13,802 nt of DNA from Candidatus Omnitrophota bacterium (GCA_030634235.1 DAOWBD010000010.1:1-13802); one strand, 5' to 3'; numbered from the stretch's first letter, positions 4,555-12,865 are shown. Numbers and translations are program-made. Notes: generated by a model from the letters alone, not told the origin.

Positions 4555-6264
4555 CTATTCAACCGTTGCGATCCGCAAGACCTCCTCCAAGGATGTCAAC
4601 CCGGCCTTACATTTGAGTATGCCGTCATCCCATAAGGTGATCATTCCTTTTTCCCGGCGCGCATATTCTTTTATGTCATCCGATGATTTTCCGTTGATCA
4701 ACATATCCCGGATGACATCATCGATTTCCAATAGTTCCGTTAGGCCCAGCCGCCCGAGATACCCCGTCTGGCCGCACGCTTCACATCCTTTTCCGCGATA
4801 GAAAGTCAGGTCTTTCGGAAGTTTGTCTTGTAACCGGTCGCGCATCTCTTGGGGGATATCCATCTTCTCTTTGCATTTTGAACAAATTTTACGGCAGAGC
4901 CTTTGAGCACTGACCAGAACGAGGCTTGAAGCGACCAAGAACGGCTCGACATTCATATCGACTAACCGTGTCAGGGTCCCAGCAGCATCGTTGGTGTGCA
5001 GCGTCGAGAAAACCAGCTGCCCGGTCAAAGAGGCCTTGATCGCAATATCGGCGGTCTCATTGTCACGGATCTCCCCGACCATGACGATATCAGGGCTTTG
5101 CCGCAGAATCGCCCTTAAGCCCGCAGCAAATGTTAATCCAATCTCCGCCCTTGCCTGGATCTGCGTTAGCCCCTCGATCAAATACTCCACAGGATCCTCG
5201 ACAGTAATGATATTTCGTTCAACCGTATTGAGCTCACTGATGATCGAATACAACGTCGTGGATTTCCCGCTTCCCGTCGGTCCGGTGACCAGGATCATGC
5301 CGAACGGCTTACTGATCGCTTCTTTAAATATCTTCAGGGACCTTTCTTCAAAGCCAAGCCCTTCGAGACCGACCGCGAGCTTGCTCTTGTCCAGAACGCG
5401 CATGACGATCTTCTGCCCGAATGTCGTCGGAAGAATTGAAACACGAAAATCTACTTCTTTATTACCGACCTTTAATTTGAACCTTCCATCCTGCGGGACT
5501 TGATTCGTCGTAATATCCAGCCGGGACATGATCTTGATACGGACGACAACGGCATTCTGGTTTTCCTTTGGAATATTGAGAATATCATGCAAAACACCGT
5601 CGATACGGTAGCGAACGCGCATGCCGTCGACTTCCGGCTCGATATGAATATCAGAGGCTCTACGATTCAAAGCCTCCTTGACGACTAAATTGATCATGCG
5701 AATAATCGGCGCTTTTTCGCTTCCATCGACGGACCCACCATCTTCTTCCTGCCGCTCCTGGTCGGAGACAATCTCGAAATCCTCAATCTGAATATCCTTG
5801 GTGATCTCGTTGACGCTGATGTCGGTCTTAACACCGTAATATGTATTGATCGCTTTTAAGATATCGGAATTAGTACTCATCACGACGTCGATCTCTTTAC
5901 CAGTGATATTTTTCAGGTCATCGATCAAAAAAATATTAAACGGGTCGGACAGAGCAATAGTCAACGTGTAGTCAAGCTCCGAAAGCGGGATAATACTATA
6001 CTGCCGGGCCGTGCGTTCAGGGATAGCTTCCTGAAGGGCGGGATCAATCTTATACTTGCTCAGATTAATAAACGGGATATTTAATTCCCTGACGAGAACA
6101 GCCATCAGATCCTGTTCTTTAATATGTCCCTTCTCGATCAAGGCCTTGTCCAAGCCGATCTTTTTTTTCTTCTGCAGGGCAACCGCTTCGTTCACTTCTT
6201 TTTTCGTGAGCTTCTGCGCGTCGATCAGTATCTTCAGGATTTTGTCTTTAATCGTTGCTACCAT
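4555..6264 (-). CDS. pilB: PilB/GspE-type assembly ATPase (copy 2)
   Basis: 569 residues, full length. It is a hexameric cytoplasmic ATPase that powers fibre extension through PilC. The MshEN-like N-domain covers about 1-145, the linker 146-185 and the second N-domain with RASDIHIEP 202-210. The Walker A motif GPTGSGKST is at 328-336, the Asp-box region ITVEDPVEY at 353-361, the atypical Walker B GEIRD at 397-401 (Glu398 the likely general base) and the His-box TLHTND at 421-426. A zinc-binding set typical of PilB (Cys457, 461, 464, 494, 497) follows, in CxxxCxxC and CEAC contexts. All catalytic motifs are intact. The N-domain repeats are further from the c-di-GMP-binding consensus than in the free-standing copies. 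The ribosome site GAGGG is good. It follows PilB copy 1 by 22 bases. Confidence 0.96.
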   Translation of the reverse strand: MVATIKDKILKILIDAQKLTKKEVNEAVALQKKKKIGLDKALIEKGHIKEQDLMAVLVRELNIPFINLSKYKIDPALQEAIPERTARQYSIIPLSELDYTLTIALSDPFNIFLIDDLKNITGKEIDVVMSTNSDILKAINTYYGVKTDISVNEITKDIQIEDFEIVSDQERQEEDGGSVDGSEKAPIIRMINLVVKEALNRRASDIHIEPEVDGMRVRYRIDGVLHDILNIPKENQNAVVVRIKIMSRLDITTNQVPQDGRFKLKVGNKEVDFRVSILPTTFGQKIVMRVLDKSKLAVGLEGLGFEERSLKIFKEAISKPFGMILVTGPTGSGKSTTLYSIISELNTVERNIITVEDPVEYLIEGLTQIQARAEIGLTFAAGLRAILRQSPDIVMVGEIRDNETADIAIKASLTGQLVFSTLHTNDAAGTLTRLVDMNVEPFLVASSLVLVSAQRLCRKICSKCKEKMDIPQEMRDRLQDKLPKDLTFYRGKGCEACGQTGYLGRLGLTELLEIDDVIRDMLINGKSSDDIKEYARREKGMITLWDDGILKCKAGLTSLEEVLRIATVE

Positions 6265-6286
6265 AGTCCCTCTTTATTGCGACAGA

Positions 6287-8053
6287 TCATTCCGCCATCG
6301 CTTCATCCGGTGCCGTGATTCGTGAAACCTCCTCGAGCGTCGTTAGCCCTTCGACAACCTTAGCGATACCATCTTCGCGCATCGTCTGCATTCCTTCAAT
6401 ACGGGCCGCTTCTTTCAGTTTAACTTCCCCCGCCCTCGCCAGGATCAGCTCGCGGATCTTCGGCGAGAAAATAAAGATCTCTGTGATCCCAACGCGTCCC
6501 TTATACCCCGTCTGAAAACAACGCTTGCATCCTTTCCCCCGGGACAATTCGAATGTCGTCGCACCTTTTGGGAACGCCTTTTTTAAATTAAATTTATCGA
6601 TGATCGTCGGCGTCGCCTCATAAGTCTCTTTGCAAAAAATGCAAGTTCTGCGAAGAAGCCGCTGGGCCACAATCGCCAGGACAGAAGAACAAATCAAGAA
6701 CGGCTCAATGCCCATGTTCATCATGCGAATAATGGATCCAGCCGCCGTCGTCGTGTGCAGAGAACTTAAAACAAGGTGTCCGGTCAAAGCAGCCTTAACA
6801 GCAATATCCAGGGTCTCCTTATCACGGATCTCACCGATCATAATAATATCCGGATCTTGACGGAGAATGGACCGCAAGCTGACCGGAAACGTCAGGCCCA
6901 TCGCCGGTTTAATATTGACCTGGCTCACCCCCTTCATCTGGAACTCAACAGGATCCTCGACGGTAACAATATTCTTCTCGGGGGAATCAACATATTTCAG
7001 GATCGAATACAACGTCGTGGTCTTCCCGCTTCCCGTCGGGCCGCAGGCAAGGATCATCCCGTGGGGCTCAATGGAACATTCTTTGAGCCGCTCAAGAGCT
7101 TGTTCCTCGAACCCTAACCGGTCGACATTCAGGAACGCCGCATCCTGGTCGAGAATTCTTAAAACAACCTTCTCGCCAAAAGCCGTCGGCAGAACACTGA
7201 CGCGAAAATCGACCGAGTGCTCCCCGGCGATAATCGTCTTAAACCGTCCGTCCTGGGGCAGCCGATGCTCAGAGATGTCGAGATTGGAAATGACCTTGAT
7301 CCGGGAGACGATCGGAAAATGCAGGACCTTCGTCATCCGGTCGATCTCGCGGACGATCCCGTCAATACGGTAACGGATCCGCATCGTTTTCTCAAGAGGC
7401 TCAATAAAAATGTCGCTCGCCTTCGCGATAACACCTTGCTGGATGATCGTGTCGGTCAACTTGATAATGGGCGCCTCGTCGGTCAATTCCTCGACCGCCG
7501 CTTTATTCCCTTCATCCTGCGCATCCTTGATCAACTCGAGCTCGCCGGTATCCTGAATATCCCTAATGATCTCATTGAAGGTATCCGTCGGATCCTTGAC
7601 ATCTTCTTCTTTCTTTTCCGTCTCGGGATAGTATTTTTCGATCGTCCGTATGATATCTTTCGGCAAACCGATAATCGGATTGATCGTGTATCCGGTCAGG
7701 ACCTTGACATTATCGATCACAAAAATATTGAGAGGATCCGCCATCGCCAAGGTCAGATGGTCCCCCATCAGCGAGACAGGCATAATCTGGTATTTGATTG
7801 CGGTTTCTTTGGGGATGATCTTGATAATTTCAAGGTCAACTTTAAGACGGTCAATATTGATCGGCGGGAGACCTAAACCTTCGCTTAAAACTTGGGCTAA
7901 TGCAACTTCATCAATAAGTTCTAACTTCACAAGGATCTTACTTAATTCGCCGCCAGATTTTCTCTGCTCCTCTAGGGCGCGTTCCAAATCCTTAGACGAA
8001 ATATGTTTGTCCCGAATTAATATTTCCTGAAGACGATCCCTTAATGACGCCAT
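6287..8053 (-). CDS. pilB: PilB/GspE-type assembly ATPase (copy 1)
   Basis: 588 residues, paralogous to the ATPase that follows. The MshEN-like N-domain is about 1-142 and an acidic linker 143-192. The Walker A motif GPTGSGKTT lies at 338-346, GEIRD at 407-411 (Glu408), SLHTTTAAG at 431-439, and zinc-ligand cysteines at 471, 474, 509 and 512. One family-conserved residue differs: the second N-domain reads ASDIFIEP, with Phe216 where ASDIHIEP is usual and where copy 2 keeps His. Walker motifs are intact, so it should still be an ATPase. Its ATG overlaps the stop codon of MshEN copy A by one base (TAATG), so the two are translationally coupled and probably act together. It may be a second extension motor, a heteromeric partner of copy 2, or a motor for another pilin set. 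No retraction ATPase (PilT) is seen in the window. Confidence 0.95.
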   Translation of the reverse strand: MASLRDRLQEILIRDKHISSKDLERALEEQRKSGGELSKILVKLELIDEVALAQVLSEGLGLPPINIDRLKVDLEIIKIIPKETAIKYQIMPVSLMGDHLTLAMADPLNIFVIDNVKVLTGYTINPIIGLPKDIIRTIEKYYPETEKKEEDVKDPTDTFNEIIRDIQDTGELELIKDAQDEGNKAAVEELTDEAPIIKLTDTIIQQGVIAKASDIFIEPLEKTMRIRYRIDGIVREIDRMTKVLHFPIVSRIKVISNLDISEHRLPQDGRFKTIIAGEHSVDFRVSVLPTAFGEKVVLRILDQDAAFLNVDRLGFEEQALERLKECSIEPHGMILACGPTGSGKTTTLYSILKYVDSPEKNIVTVEDPVEFQMKGVSQVNIKPAMGLTFPVSLRSILRQDPDIIMIGEIRDKETLDIAVKAALTGHLVLSSLHTTTAAGSIIRMMNMGIEPFLICSSVLAIVAQRLLRRTCIFCKETYEATPTIIDKFNLKKAFPKGATTFELSRGKGCKRCFQTGYKGRVGITEIFIFSPKIRELILARAGEVKLKEAARIEGMQTMREDGIAKVVEGLTTLEEVSRITAPDEAMAE

Positions 8054-8505
8054 TATTCCGCTATATAGTATTTATCAATCGATTGTTTGACATCAGTCGC
8101 CGTGCTCACAAAAACCTGAACACTGCATCCGGTAATAAGCTCCACATCTTCGAGCGCCTGAACATTTAAAGGGTTGGACATCGCTACGGTCAGGCTCTTT
8201 CCGATCTTGTCGATAGGCACGAGGCAGAACTGGCGGCATACATTTTCTGGTACCGACCGGATCACCTCCGCGTCGATCTCATAACTGGAAAGAGGCAGGT
8301 ACGGAAAGCCATACTGGCAGGTCAGCGCTTGGGCGATATCTTTTTCGGTAGCAAACTTCAAATCGACCAGCACTTCGCCAAGCAAATGCCCGGAATTCTT
8401 TTTTTGGTAATCTAAAGAAATCGTAAGCTGTTCGTGGCTGATAACCCCGCGTTCAACCAGAAGCTCACCAAGATGTTTGCTCGTTGCTTTTTTAAAATGT
8501 TTCAT
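8053..8505 (-). CDS. Free-standing MshEN/GspE_N domain protein (copy A)
   Basis: 150 residues from the ATG at 8503-8505; the codon before it, GTG (8506-8508), could also serve and would add one residue. No strong ribosome site is visible. The first repeat, HLGELLVERGVISHEQLTIS and onward to a Gln (about 11-34), fits the MshEN pattern LGxLLVxxGxIxxxxLxxxLxxQ very well. The second (about 39-62) lacks the central Gly. The rest (FCLVPI, VAMSNPLN, YYIAE end) matches the remainder of a PilB N-domain and stops where the linker would begin. It leads the assembly cluster and is coupled to PilB copy 1 by a 1-base overlap. c-di-GMP binding is known for the family and inferred here. It may regulate the motor or link it to cell-pole partners. 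Confidence 0.87.
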   Translation of the reverse strand: MKHFKKATSKHLGELLVERGVISHEQLTISLDYQKKNSGHLLGEVLVDLKFATEKDIAQALTCQYGFPYLPLSSYEIDAEVIRSVPENVCRQFCLVPIDKIGKSLTVAMSNPLNVQALEDVELITGCSVQVFVSTATDVKQSIDKYYIAE

Positions 8506-8508
8506 CAC

Positions 8509-8642
8509 GTAATAACCCGGAAGAACAATCCACTTTCACCAGCCTCTCTATCCTGAGACCAGCACTTATAAATATAAATAATTAGTTTAGTCTACTATAC
8601 TTATGAAACGTGTACAATTGAAAAAATATAAAACATTTCTAC
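8509..8642 (-). promoter_or_regulatory. Spacer between rodA and the assembly cluster; possible promoter
   Basis: 134 A/T-rich bases separate the elongation and assembly modules. On the minus strand a loose match TTGTAC, 17 bases, TAGACT can be seen in the upstream half (near 8588-8616). No terminator hairpin follows rodA, so read-through from the mre operon is possible. Confidence 0.3.
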
Positions 8643-9749
8643 TTAAAATATAGTCCGTCGTTTGCTTAAATTCAATAGAAACCCCATCATTATTATAAAT
8701 ATTAAAAATGACGAACGACCGTAACTGACAAATGGCAATGTCAGCCCTACAATCGGGAATAATCCCATGACCATTCCGACATTAATAACCACCTGAAGGG
8801 TCAAGATCGCCACGATCCCTACCGTTACGAACATACCGAACTTATCCTTGACCTGATTAGCAATATTCAAACTGGTATAGATCAAAAGGAAATAAAGCGT
8901 CACCAGACAAATCGTCCCTACGATCCCCCATTCTTCCCCGATGACCGAAAATATGAAATCCGTGTGCCGTTCAGGAAGGAAATTCAGCTGATTCTGCGTT
9001 CCGGACAGCCATCCTTTCCCAAAGACCTGCCCCGATCCTATCGCGATCTTTGATTGAATAATCGTATATCCCGCCCCGAGGGGATCGATGTTCGGGTTCA
9101 GAAATACCAGCAACCGATCCTTTTGATACGGCTTGAGAATATTCCATGCAAAAGGTACCGCCGCCAGACATACGCCTAATAGCCCGAAAATATATCGATA
9201 CTCCAATGCCGTCGCAAAAAGCATGACCAGAAAGATCCCGAATAATAAAAGCGACGTTCCGAGATCCGGCTGCTTGAATATCAGCAGCATCGGAACAACC
9301 GTGACCGTAAGCGGAATCAGCAGATCCCAAAAGATCATCTGGGTATGACTGAAAAAGCCGTACGGAAGTTTCGGCCTCCGATCGCTGAAATAGGCCCCCA
9401 ATATCAGGATCAAAGATAATTTCGTTAGTTCAGAAGGCTGAAAACTGAATCCCGCGATCTCTATCCAGCGCCTTGCGCCAAGAGCATGCCGCCCGCCAAG
9501 AAGAACGAAAATAAGCAATAGAATATTTAGCGCGTAAAAACCATAAGCGACATCATAGAACTTCCGGTAATCAACCTTCCCCAGAAAATACATAATTACA
9601 AATCCCACTAGCGCGCATAAAAGTTGATCGTAGAAGATCTTTTGCGGCACGCGCACATTTTCATAAGAAGCACTGTAAAGAGCGACGAGCCCTACCACAA
9701 CGATCAGGACCGTGTAGATCCAAATTTTCTTTGCAAGATCGCGTTTCAT
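8643..9749 (-). CDS. rodA: RodA, SEDS peptidoglycan glycosyltransferase
   Basis: 368 residues from MKRDLAKKIW, the normal RodA length. The upstream extension that stays open was not used because it overlaps mrdA and has no membrane character. RodA polymerises lipid II glycan strands for side-wall growth, paired with PBP2. About ten membrane helices are visible. SEDS motifs are present: FQPSELTKL (103-111), QPDLGTS (160-166), GAGYTIIQSKIAIGSGQVFG (225-244) and LPERHTDFIFSVIGEEWG (258-275). One oddity is FVSYGRSS (340-347), where the family is nearly always YGGSS; the codon is clearly CGT. The ATG overlaps the mrdA stop by 4 bases (ATGA), so the pair is translationally coupled, as expected for partners of one complex. 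It is the last gene of the elongation operon here. Confidence 0.96.
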   Translation of the reverse strand: MKRDLAKKIWIYTVLIVVVGLVALYSASYENVRVPQKIFYDQLLCALVGFVIMYFLGKVDYRKFYDVAYGFYALNILLLIFVLLGGRHALGARRWIEIAGFSFQPSELTKLSLILILGAYFSDRRPKLPYGFFSHTQMIFWDLLIPLTVTVVPMLLIFKQPDLGTSLLLFGIFLVMLFATALEYRYIFGLLGVCLAAVPFAWNILKPYQKDRLLVFLNPNIDPLGAGYTIIQSKIAIGSGQVFGKGWLSGTQNQLNFLPERHTDFIFSVIGEEWGIVGTICLVTLYFLLIYTSLNIANQVKDKFGMFVTVGIVAILTLQVVINVGMVMGLFPIVGLTLPFVSYGRSSFLIFIIMMGFLLNLSKRRTIF

Positions 9750-11461
9750 AATAATTCTTTCGCCTGCATGCCGAGCAGCAACTCCCTGGCAACTAAACAC
9801 GCATTGTGGCTCGAATCTCCATGTTCCAAAAAGACGCAAAAGGCAATGTTCTTCTCTTCGCCTTTTGCATAGCCGACAAACCAGGCATGATTCAATTTCT
9901 TACCGGAAGTCTGCGCCGTTCCTGTTTTTCCCGCAACATATAAATCGTCAAGATCCAATACATGCGCAGTCCCCGAGAAATTCGTCACAGCCCCGCGCAT
10001 GCCCTTTTGAACTGTTTCCAAGATCTCCCGATCAATCTTTATATTTCTTTTGAAATTATACTGTTCGACCGCGACGCCCCCGATTGCCTTAATAACGTGC
10101 GGCTGAACTTCATTTCCATTATTCGCCACCGTCGACATCATGCGGACTAACTGCAGGGGTGTGACAAGCAACCCGCCCTGCCCGATGGAAAAATTTAAAG
10201 TGTCTCCAGCATACCATCGCTGCTTTCGTCGAATCGATCTTTGCCGGCGGCTCGGCACGTATCCGCTATCTTCGTAGGGAAGATCAATATATGTTAAGCT
10301 GCCAAGCCCGAACTGCCGGGCATATTGATGAATCATATCGGCCCCTAAAATAAGTCCCACACGGTAATAATAAACATTACACGAGTGGGTCAAGGATTCG
10401 ATCAGATTCTCCGGTCCGTGCGTATGCGCGCACCGGAATTTATTTCCCCCGAGCTCGTAATAACCTTTACAATTGTAAGTCGTATGCGGGGTGACCTTCC
10501 CGCTGTCTAAAGCCCCGATAGCGATCAGCACTTTAAAGACGGATCCGGGCGGATACAATCCCTTGATCGCGCGATTCAACAGCGGCGCCGACGAATTATT
10601 AAAAATCCGCGAGAGCATCTTCTGTTTTTCTGCGTCAATAAAAATGTTGGGATCATAAGTCGGCGCGCTTGTTAACCCAAGAACCTCACCGTTATCCATA
10701 TCCATCACAACGATCACACCCGTCTTGCCCTCTAATACCTCCAAGGCAATCGCCTGAATATCGCTATCGATCGTAAGGCTGATATCCTGTCCCGTCGTCG
10801 GTTCTTTCAGGCTCAACAACCGGACCTGTTGCCCGCGGCTATTAACCTCGATCTGAATGCCGCCCTCGCCGCCCTTAAGATACGCATCATAATATTCCTC
10901 GACGCCGGAATAACCGATAATACTTTGCGGAGAGTACCCGTACTCTTTGGAGCGTTCCTTCCGAACACGATTGATCTTCCCGACATACCCGAGAACATGC
11001 GCGCTGTTCTTGCCCAAAGGATATGATCTCTTGAATCCTTCCTGAAGGATCAGGCTCGGATAAAGGTATTTGCTTTCCTCGAGAATGATCGCTTTATCCC
11101 GGTCAATATCTTCCGCCACAACAACGGGCGCGAACAAAGCATATTTTTTTTGGGCATATCTCGTCTCAATCGTCTTCTGGTCGACGCCTAAAACCTTGGC
11201 TAAGAACTGAAACAATTCCTGCCGGTCATGAAGGTCCTGGGGCGCAACCATAACATTGTACGCAACGCGCCTGTCGGCGAGCACCTTCCCGTGGCGGTCC
11301 ATGATCCGGCCCCGCCATCCTTCAAGGGGAACGATCCGGATACGATTGTTCGTGCTTAAATGATAGAAATACTGCCCCCGGATGACCTGAACATAGACGA
11401 GATCCGCGGCAATAAGCACGAAGAGTCCGATAATGATTATACGAATAACTTTGATACGCAT
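9746..11461 (-). CDS. mrdA: PBP2, elongation-specific transpeptidase
   Basis: 571 residues, a class B penicillin-binding protein that cross-links peptidoglycan during side-wall growth and activates RodA. A single N-terminal membrane helix (7-26) is followed by a pedestal domain with GWRGRIMDRHGKVLADRR (48-65) and SIIGYSGVEEYYDAYLKG (180-197). The transpeptidase domain has Ser307-Val-Phe-Lys310 as the nucleophile box, Ser360-Cys-Asn362 as the second motif and Lys512-Thr-Gly514 as the third, all intact. Its start overlaps the mreD 3' end by 25 bases and is preceded by a run of seven A instead of a ribosome site, which implies coupling to mreD translation. It is translationally linked to rodA downstream. 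Confidence 0.97.
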   Translation of the reverse strand: MRIKVIRIIIIGLFVLIAADLVYVQVIRGQYFYHLSTNNRIRIVPLEGWRGRIMDRHGKVLADRRVAYNVMVAPQDLHDRQELFQFLAKVLGVDQKTIETRYAQKKYALFAPVVVAEDIDRDKAIILEESKYLYPSLILQEGFKRSYPLGKNSAHVLGYVGKINRVRKERSKEYGYSPQSIIGYSGVEEYYDAYLKGGEGGIQIEVNSRGQQVRLLSLKEPTTGQDISLTIDSDIQAIALEVLEGKTGVIVVMDMDNGEVLGLTSAPTYDPNIFIDAEKQKMLSRIFNNSSAPLLNRAIKGLYPPGSVFKVLIAIGALDSGKVTPHTTYNCKGYYELGGNKFRCAHTHGPENLIESLTHSCNVYYYRVGLILGADMIHQYARQFGLGSLTYIDLPYEDSGYVPSRRQRSIRRKQRWYAGDTLNFSIGQGGLLVTPLQLVRMMSTVANNGNEVQPHVIKAIGGVAVEQYNFKRNIKIDREILETVQKGMRGAVTNFSGTAHVLDLDDLYVAGKTGTAQTSGKKLNHAWFVGYAKGEEKNIAFCVFLEHGDSSHNACLVARELLLGMQAKELL

Positions 11462-11922
11462 TTTTTTAATTCAGCGAAGATAAAAGAGGCCGCAATAAGC
11501 GTCGTTAGAACTTCAGGAATGAAAACAAACTTTAAGATCTGAACCACATCAATTTTTGTAAACATTGCCTGGAAAAAGAAATGGACCAAAATATTAATGA
11601 CCGTGATCAAAAAGACCAACAAGAGCCGTGACCGGCGCGACGCCACATAATGAAGATATCTTTTTAACACCGTTGTCAAGTAAGCACAAAGAACAAATGA
11701 AAATATATTAATCCCGAAGACACCCGCGCTAAAACTATCTTTAAGAACTCCGGCAAGGACGGCGGTAAAAATACTATAACGTATGCCAAAGGCTAGATTA
11801 AAATAAATGATCGCCAGCAAAAGTAGGTTCGGCATGAACCACCGTCCCGCCATATTGAAAAGAAAAAACTCGGCAAGAAAAAGGACAAGGACACAAACGG
11901 GGACAAAAATAATTTTACGCAT
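11437..11922 (-). CDS. mreD: MreD, rod-shape membrane protein
   Basis: 161 residues, nearly all membrane helix (about five or six segments), the usual size for MreD. It carries the family-typical segment GVLKDSFSAGVFGINIFSF (58-76), with the Asp and spaced glycines. MreD is an inner-membrane part of the elongasome that works with MreC to balance PBP2/RodA activity. Identification rests on this segment and above all on the position between mreC and mrdA. The ribosome site AAAGGTG overlaps the mreC stop codon, so translation is coupled. The 3' end runs 25 bases into mrdA. Confidence 0.93.
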   Translation of the reverse strand: MRKIIFVPVCVLVLFLAEFFLFNMAGRWFMPNLLLLAIIYFNLAFGIRYSIFTAVLAGVLKDSFSAGVFGINIFSFVLCAYLTTVLKRYLHYVASRRSRLLLVFLITVINILVHFFFQAMFTKIDVVQILKFVFIPEVLTTLIAASFIFAELKKCVSKLFV

Positions 11923-11931
11923 AAGACACCT

Positions 11932-12714
11932 TTACTTCAATATCACAAGAACTTCTTCGATCTGGGAAAAAGCCACGGCCGGTTCAACAACATATTCGAT
12001 GGCCGGGTTTTTCGAACCGTTATTGACCGCGATGATCTCTCCGATCAGCAAACCTTCCGGAAATGACAAGCTTAACTTCGACGTGATGACCTTATCGCCG
12101 ATGTCCACTTTCGCATTCGTGCGGATGTATCTCATGCGGCAGACGCCCTTGAGAGTTCCCGAAACCAACCCGCTTTCCCTCGGGCCCTGAACAAGTGCAG
12201 CGATGGAAAACTGCGGATCGGTCAACAGAATCACCTTGCTCGTATCCGACCCGACCTCAGCGATCTTGCCGATCACTCCCGCCGCGTTAACAACCGGCAT
12301 CCCCTGGCGGATACCATCGTCGACTCCCCGGTCGATAATCATCGTCGAGTTCCAATACGAAGGATTGCGGCCGATGACATTCGCAACAGCAGACGAATAA
12401 ACAAGTTCCCGTTTAAATTTCAAAAGGTCATCGAGCCGCGTGTTCTCGCGAATGACCTCTTCAAGGCCGACTAAACGCGACCGCAGAACATCAACCTCTT
12501 CCTTCAATCGTTTATATTCGTCAAATGTGCGGTGATAATAAAGAACTTTTTTGATCTCATTAAGGGGAAAGGAAAGAATGCGGATCGGGATCGACGTAGC
12601 CTTGATGATCCCGAATTGAACAACATGAAATGATCTCGCTCCGGCAAAAAGAAGAACAAAAACAGCCAGGAGGATGCAAAGGTAAATTAGATTCTTCCGA
12701 TTAATTCTAAACAC
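11932..12714 (-). CDS. mreC: MreC, rod-shape scaffold protein
   Basis: 260 residues. A single membrane helix (9-25) is followed by a periplasmic coiled coil (about 62-98) and the double beta-barrel domain, with MIIDRGVDDGIRQGMPVV (125-142), GVIGKIAEVG (146-155) and FPEGLLIGEI (218-227), all family-typical. MreC forms a periplasmic scaffold that activates PBP2. The start is GTG at 12712-12714: the preceding in-frame codon is TGA, so nothing longer is possible in this frame, and an out-of-frame ATG overlaps it as ATGAGTG. The ribosome site is weak. It is separated from mreB by 194 bases with a hairpin and repeats, an unusually wide gap for this pair. Confidence 0.96.
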   Translation of the reverse strand: MFRINRKNLIYLCILLAVFVLLFAGARSFHVVQFGIIKATSIPIRILSFPLNEIKKVLYYHRTFDEYKRLKEEVDVLRSRLVGLEEVIRENTRLDDLLKFKRELVYSSAVANVIGRNPSYWNSTMIIDRGVDDGIRQGMPVVNAAGVIGKIAEVGSDTSKVILLTDPQFSIAALVQGPRESGLVSGTLKGVCRMRYIRTNAKVDIGDKVITSKLSLSFPEGLLIGEIIAVNNGSKNPAIEYVVEPAVAFSQIEEVLVILK

Positions 12715-12734
12715 TCATCAAACCCGGATAAAAA

Positions 12735-12747
12735 AGAATAGTATTCT
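12735..12747. repeat. 13-base palindrome before mreC
   Basis: AGAATA-G-TATTCT is a perfect odd-length palindrome about 20 bases upstream of the mreC start. On the minus strand T6 follows. It could be an operator, but the stem is too short for a convincing terminator. Confidence 0.35.
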
Positions 12748-12751
12748 ATTG

Positions 12752-12865
12752 TTTCAACGATTTTTTATTAAAACATTTAAATGCATGACCACAACGGAGG
12801 CAGATAAAATCAGAATCCCGTAACTAAATTAAACCGTACGGGATTCATTATTATAATCGTTGAAA
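12752..12865. repeat. Long-distance inverted repeat framing the mreB-mreC hairpin
   Basis: TTTCAACGATT (12752-12762) and AATCGTTGAAA (12855-12865) are perfect 11-base inverted copies, 92 bases apart. They flank the hairpin at 12813-12846. In an mreB-mreC transcript they could pair and enclose it in a larger stem. Confidence 0.5.
12813..12846 (-). terminator. Hairpin between mreB and mreC (terminator or attenuator)
   Basis: GAATCCCGTA (12813-12822) and TACGGGATTC (12837-12846) pair perfectly over 10 bases with a 14-base loop. On the minus strand it is followed by TGATTTTATC, a weak T stretch. It probably reduces read-through from mreB into mreC rather than stopping it fully. Confidence 0.55.

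Noticed and set aside
4398..4562. Longer N-terminus for MshEN copy B
   Set aside because: The extra 55 residues have no homology to the domain, overlap the PilB stop and lack a ribosome site, whereas AGGTGG precedes the internal ATG at 4397.
7217..7876. Long plus-strand open frame opposite PilB copy 1
   Set aside because: It is the antisense shadow of a well-supported ATPase gene and has no recognisable domain. Similar long shadows at 4991-5503 and 13134-13652 were rejected for the same reason.
9750..9839. Longer N-terminus for RodA
   Set aside because: The extension lies inside mrdA in another frame and would precede a normal RodA start that has a 4-base ATGA coupling.
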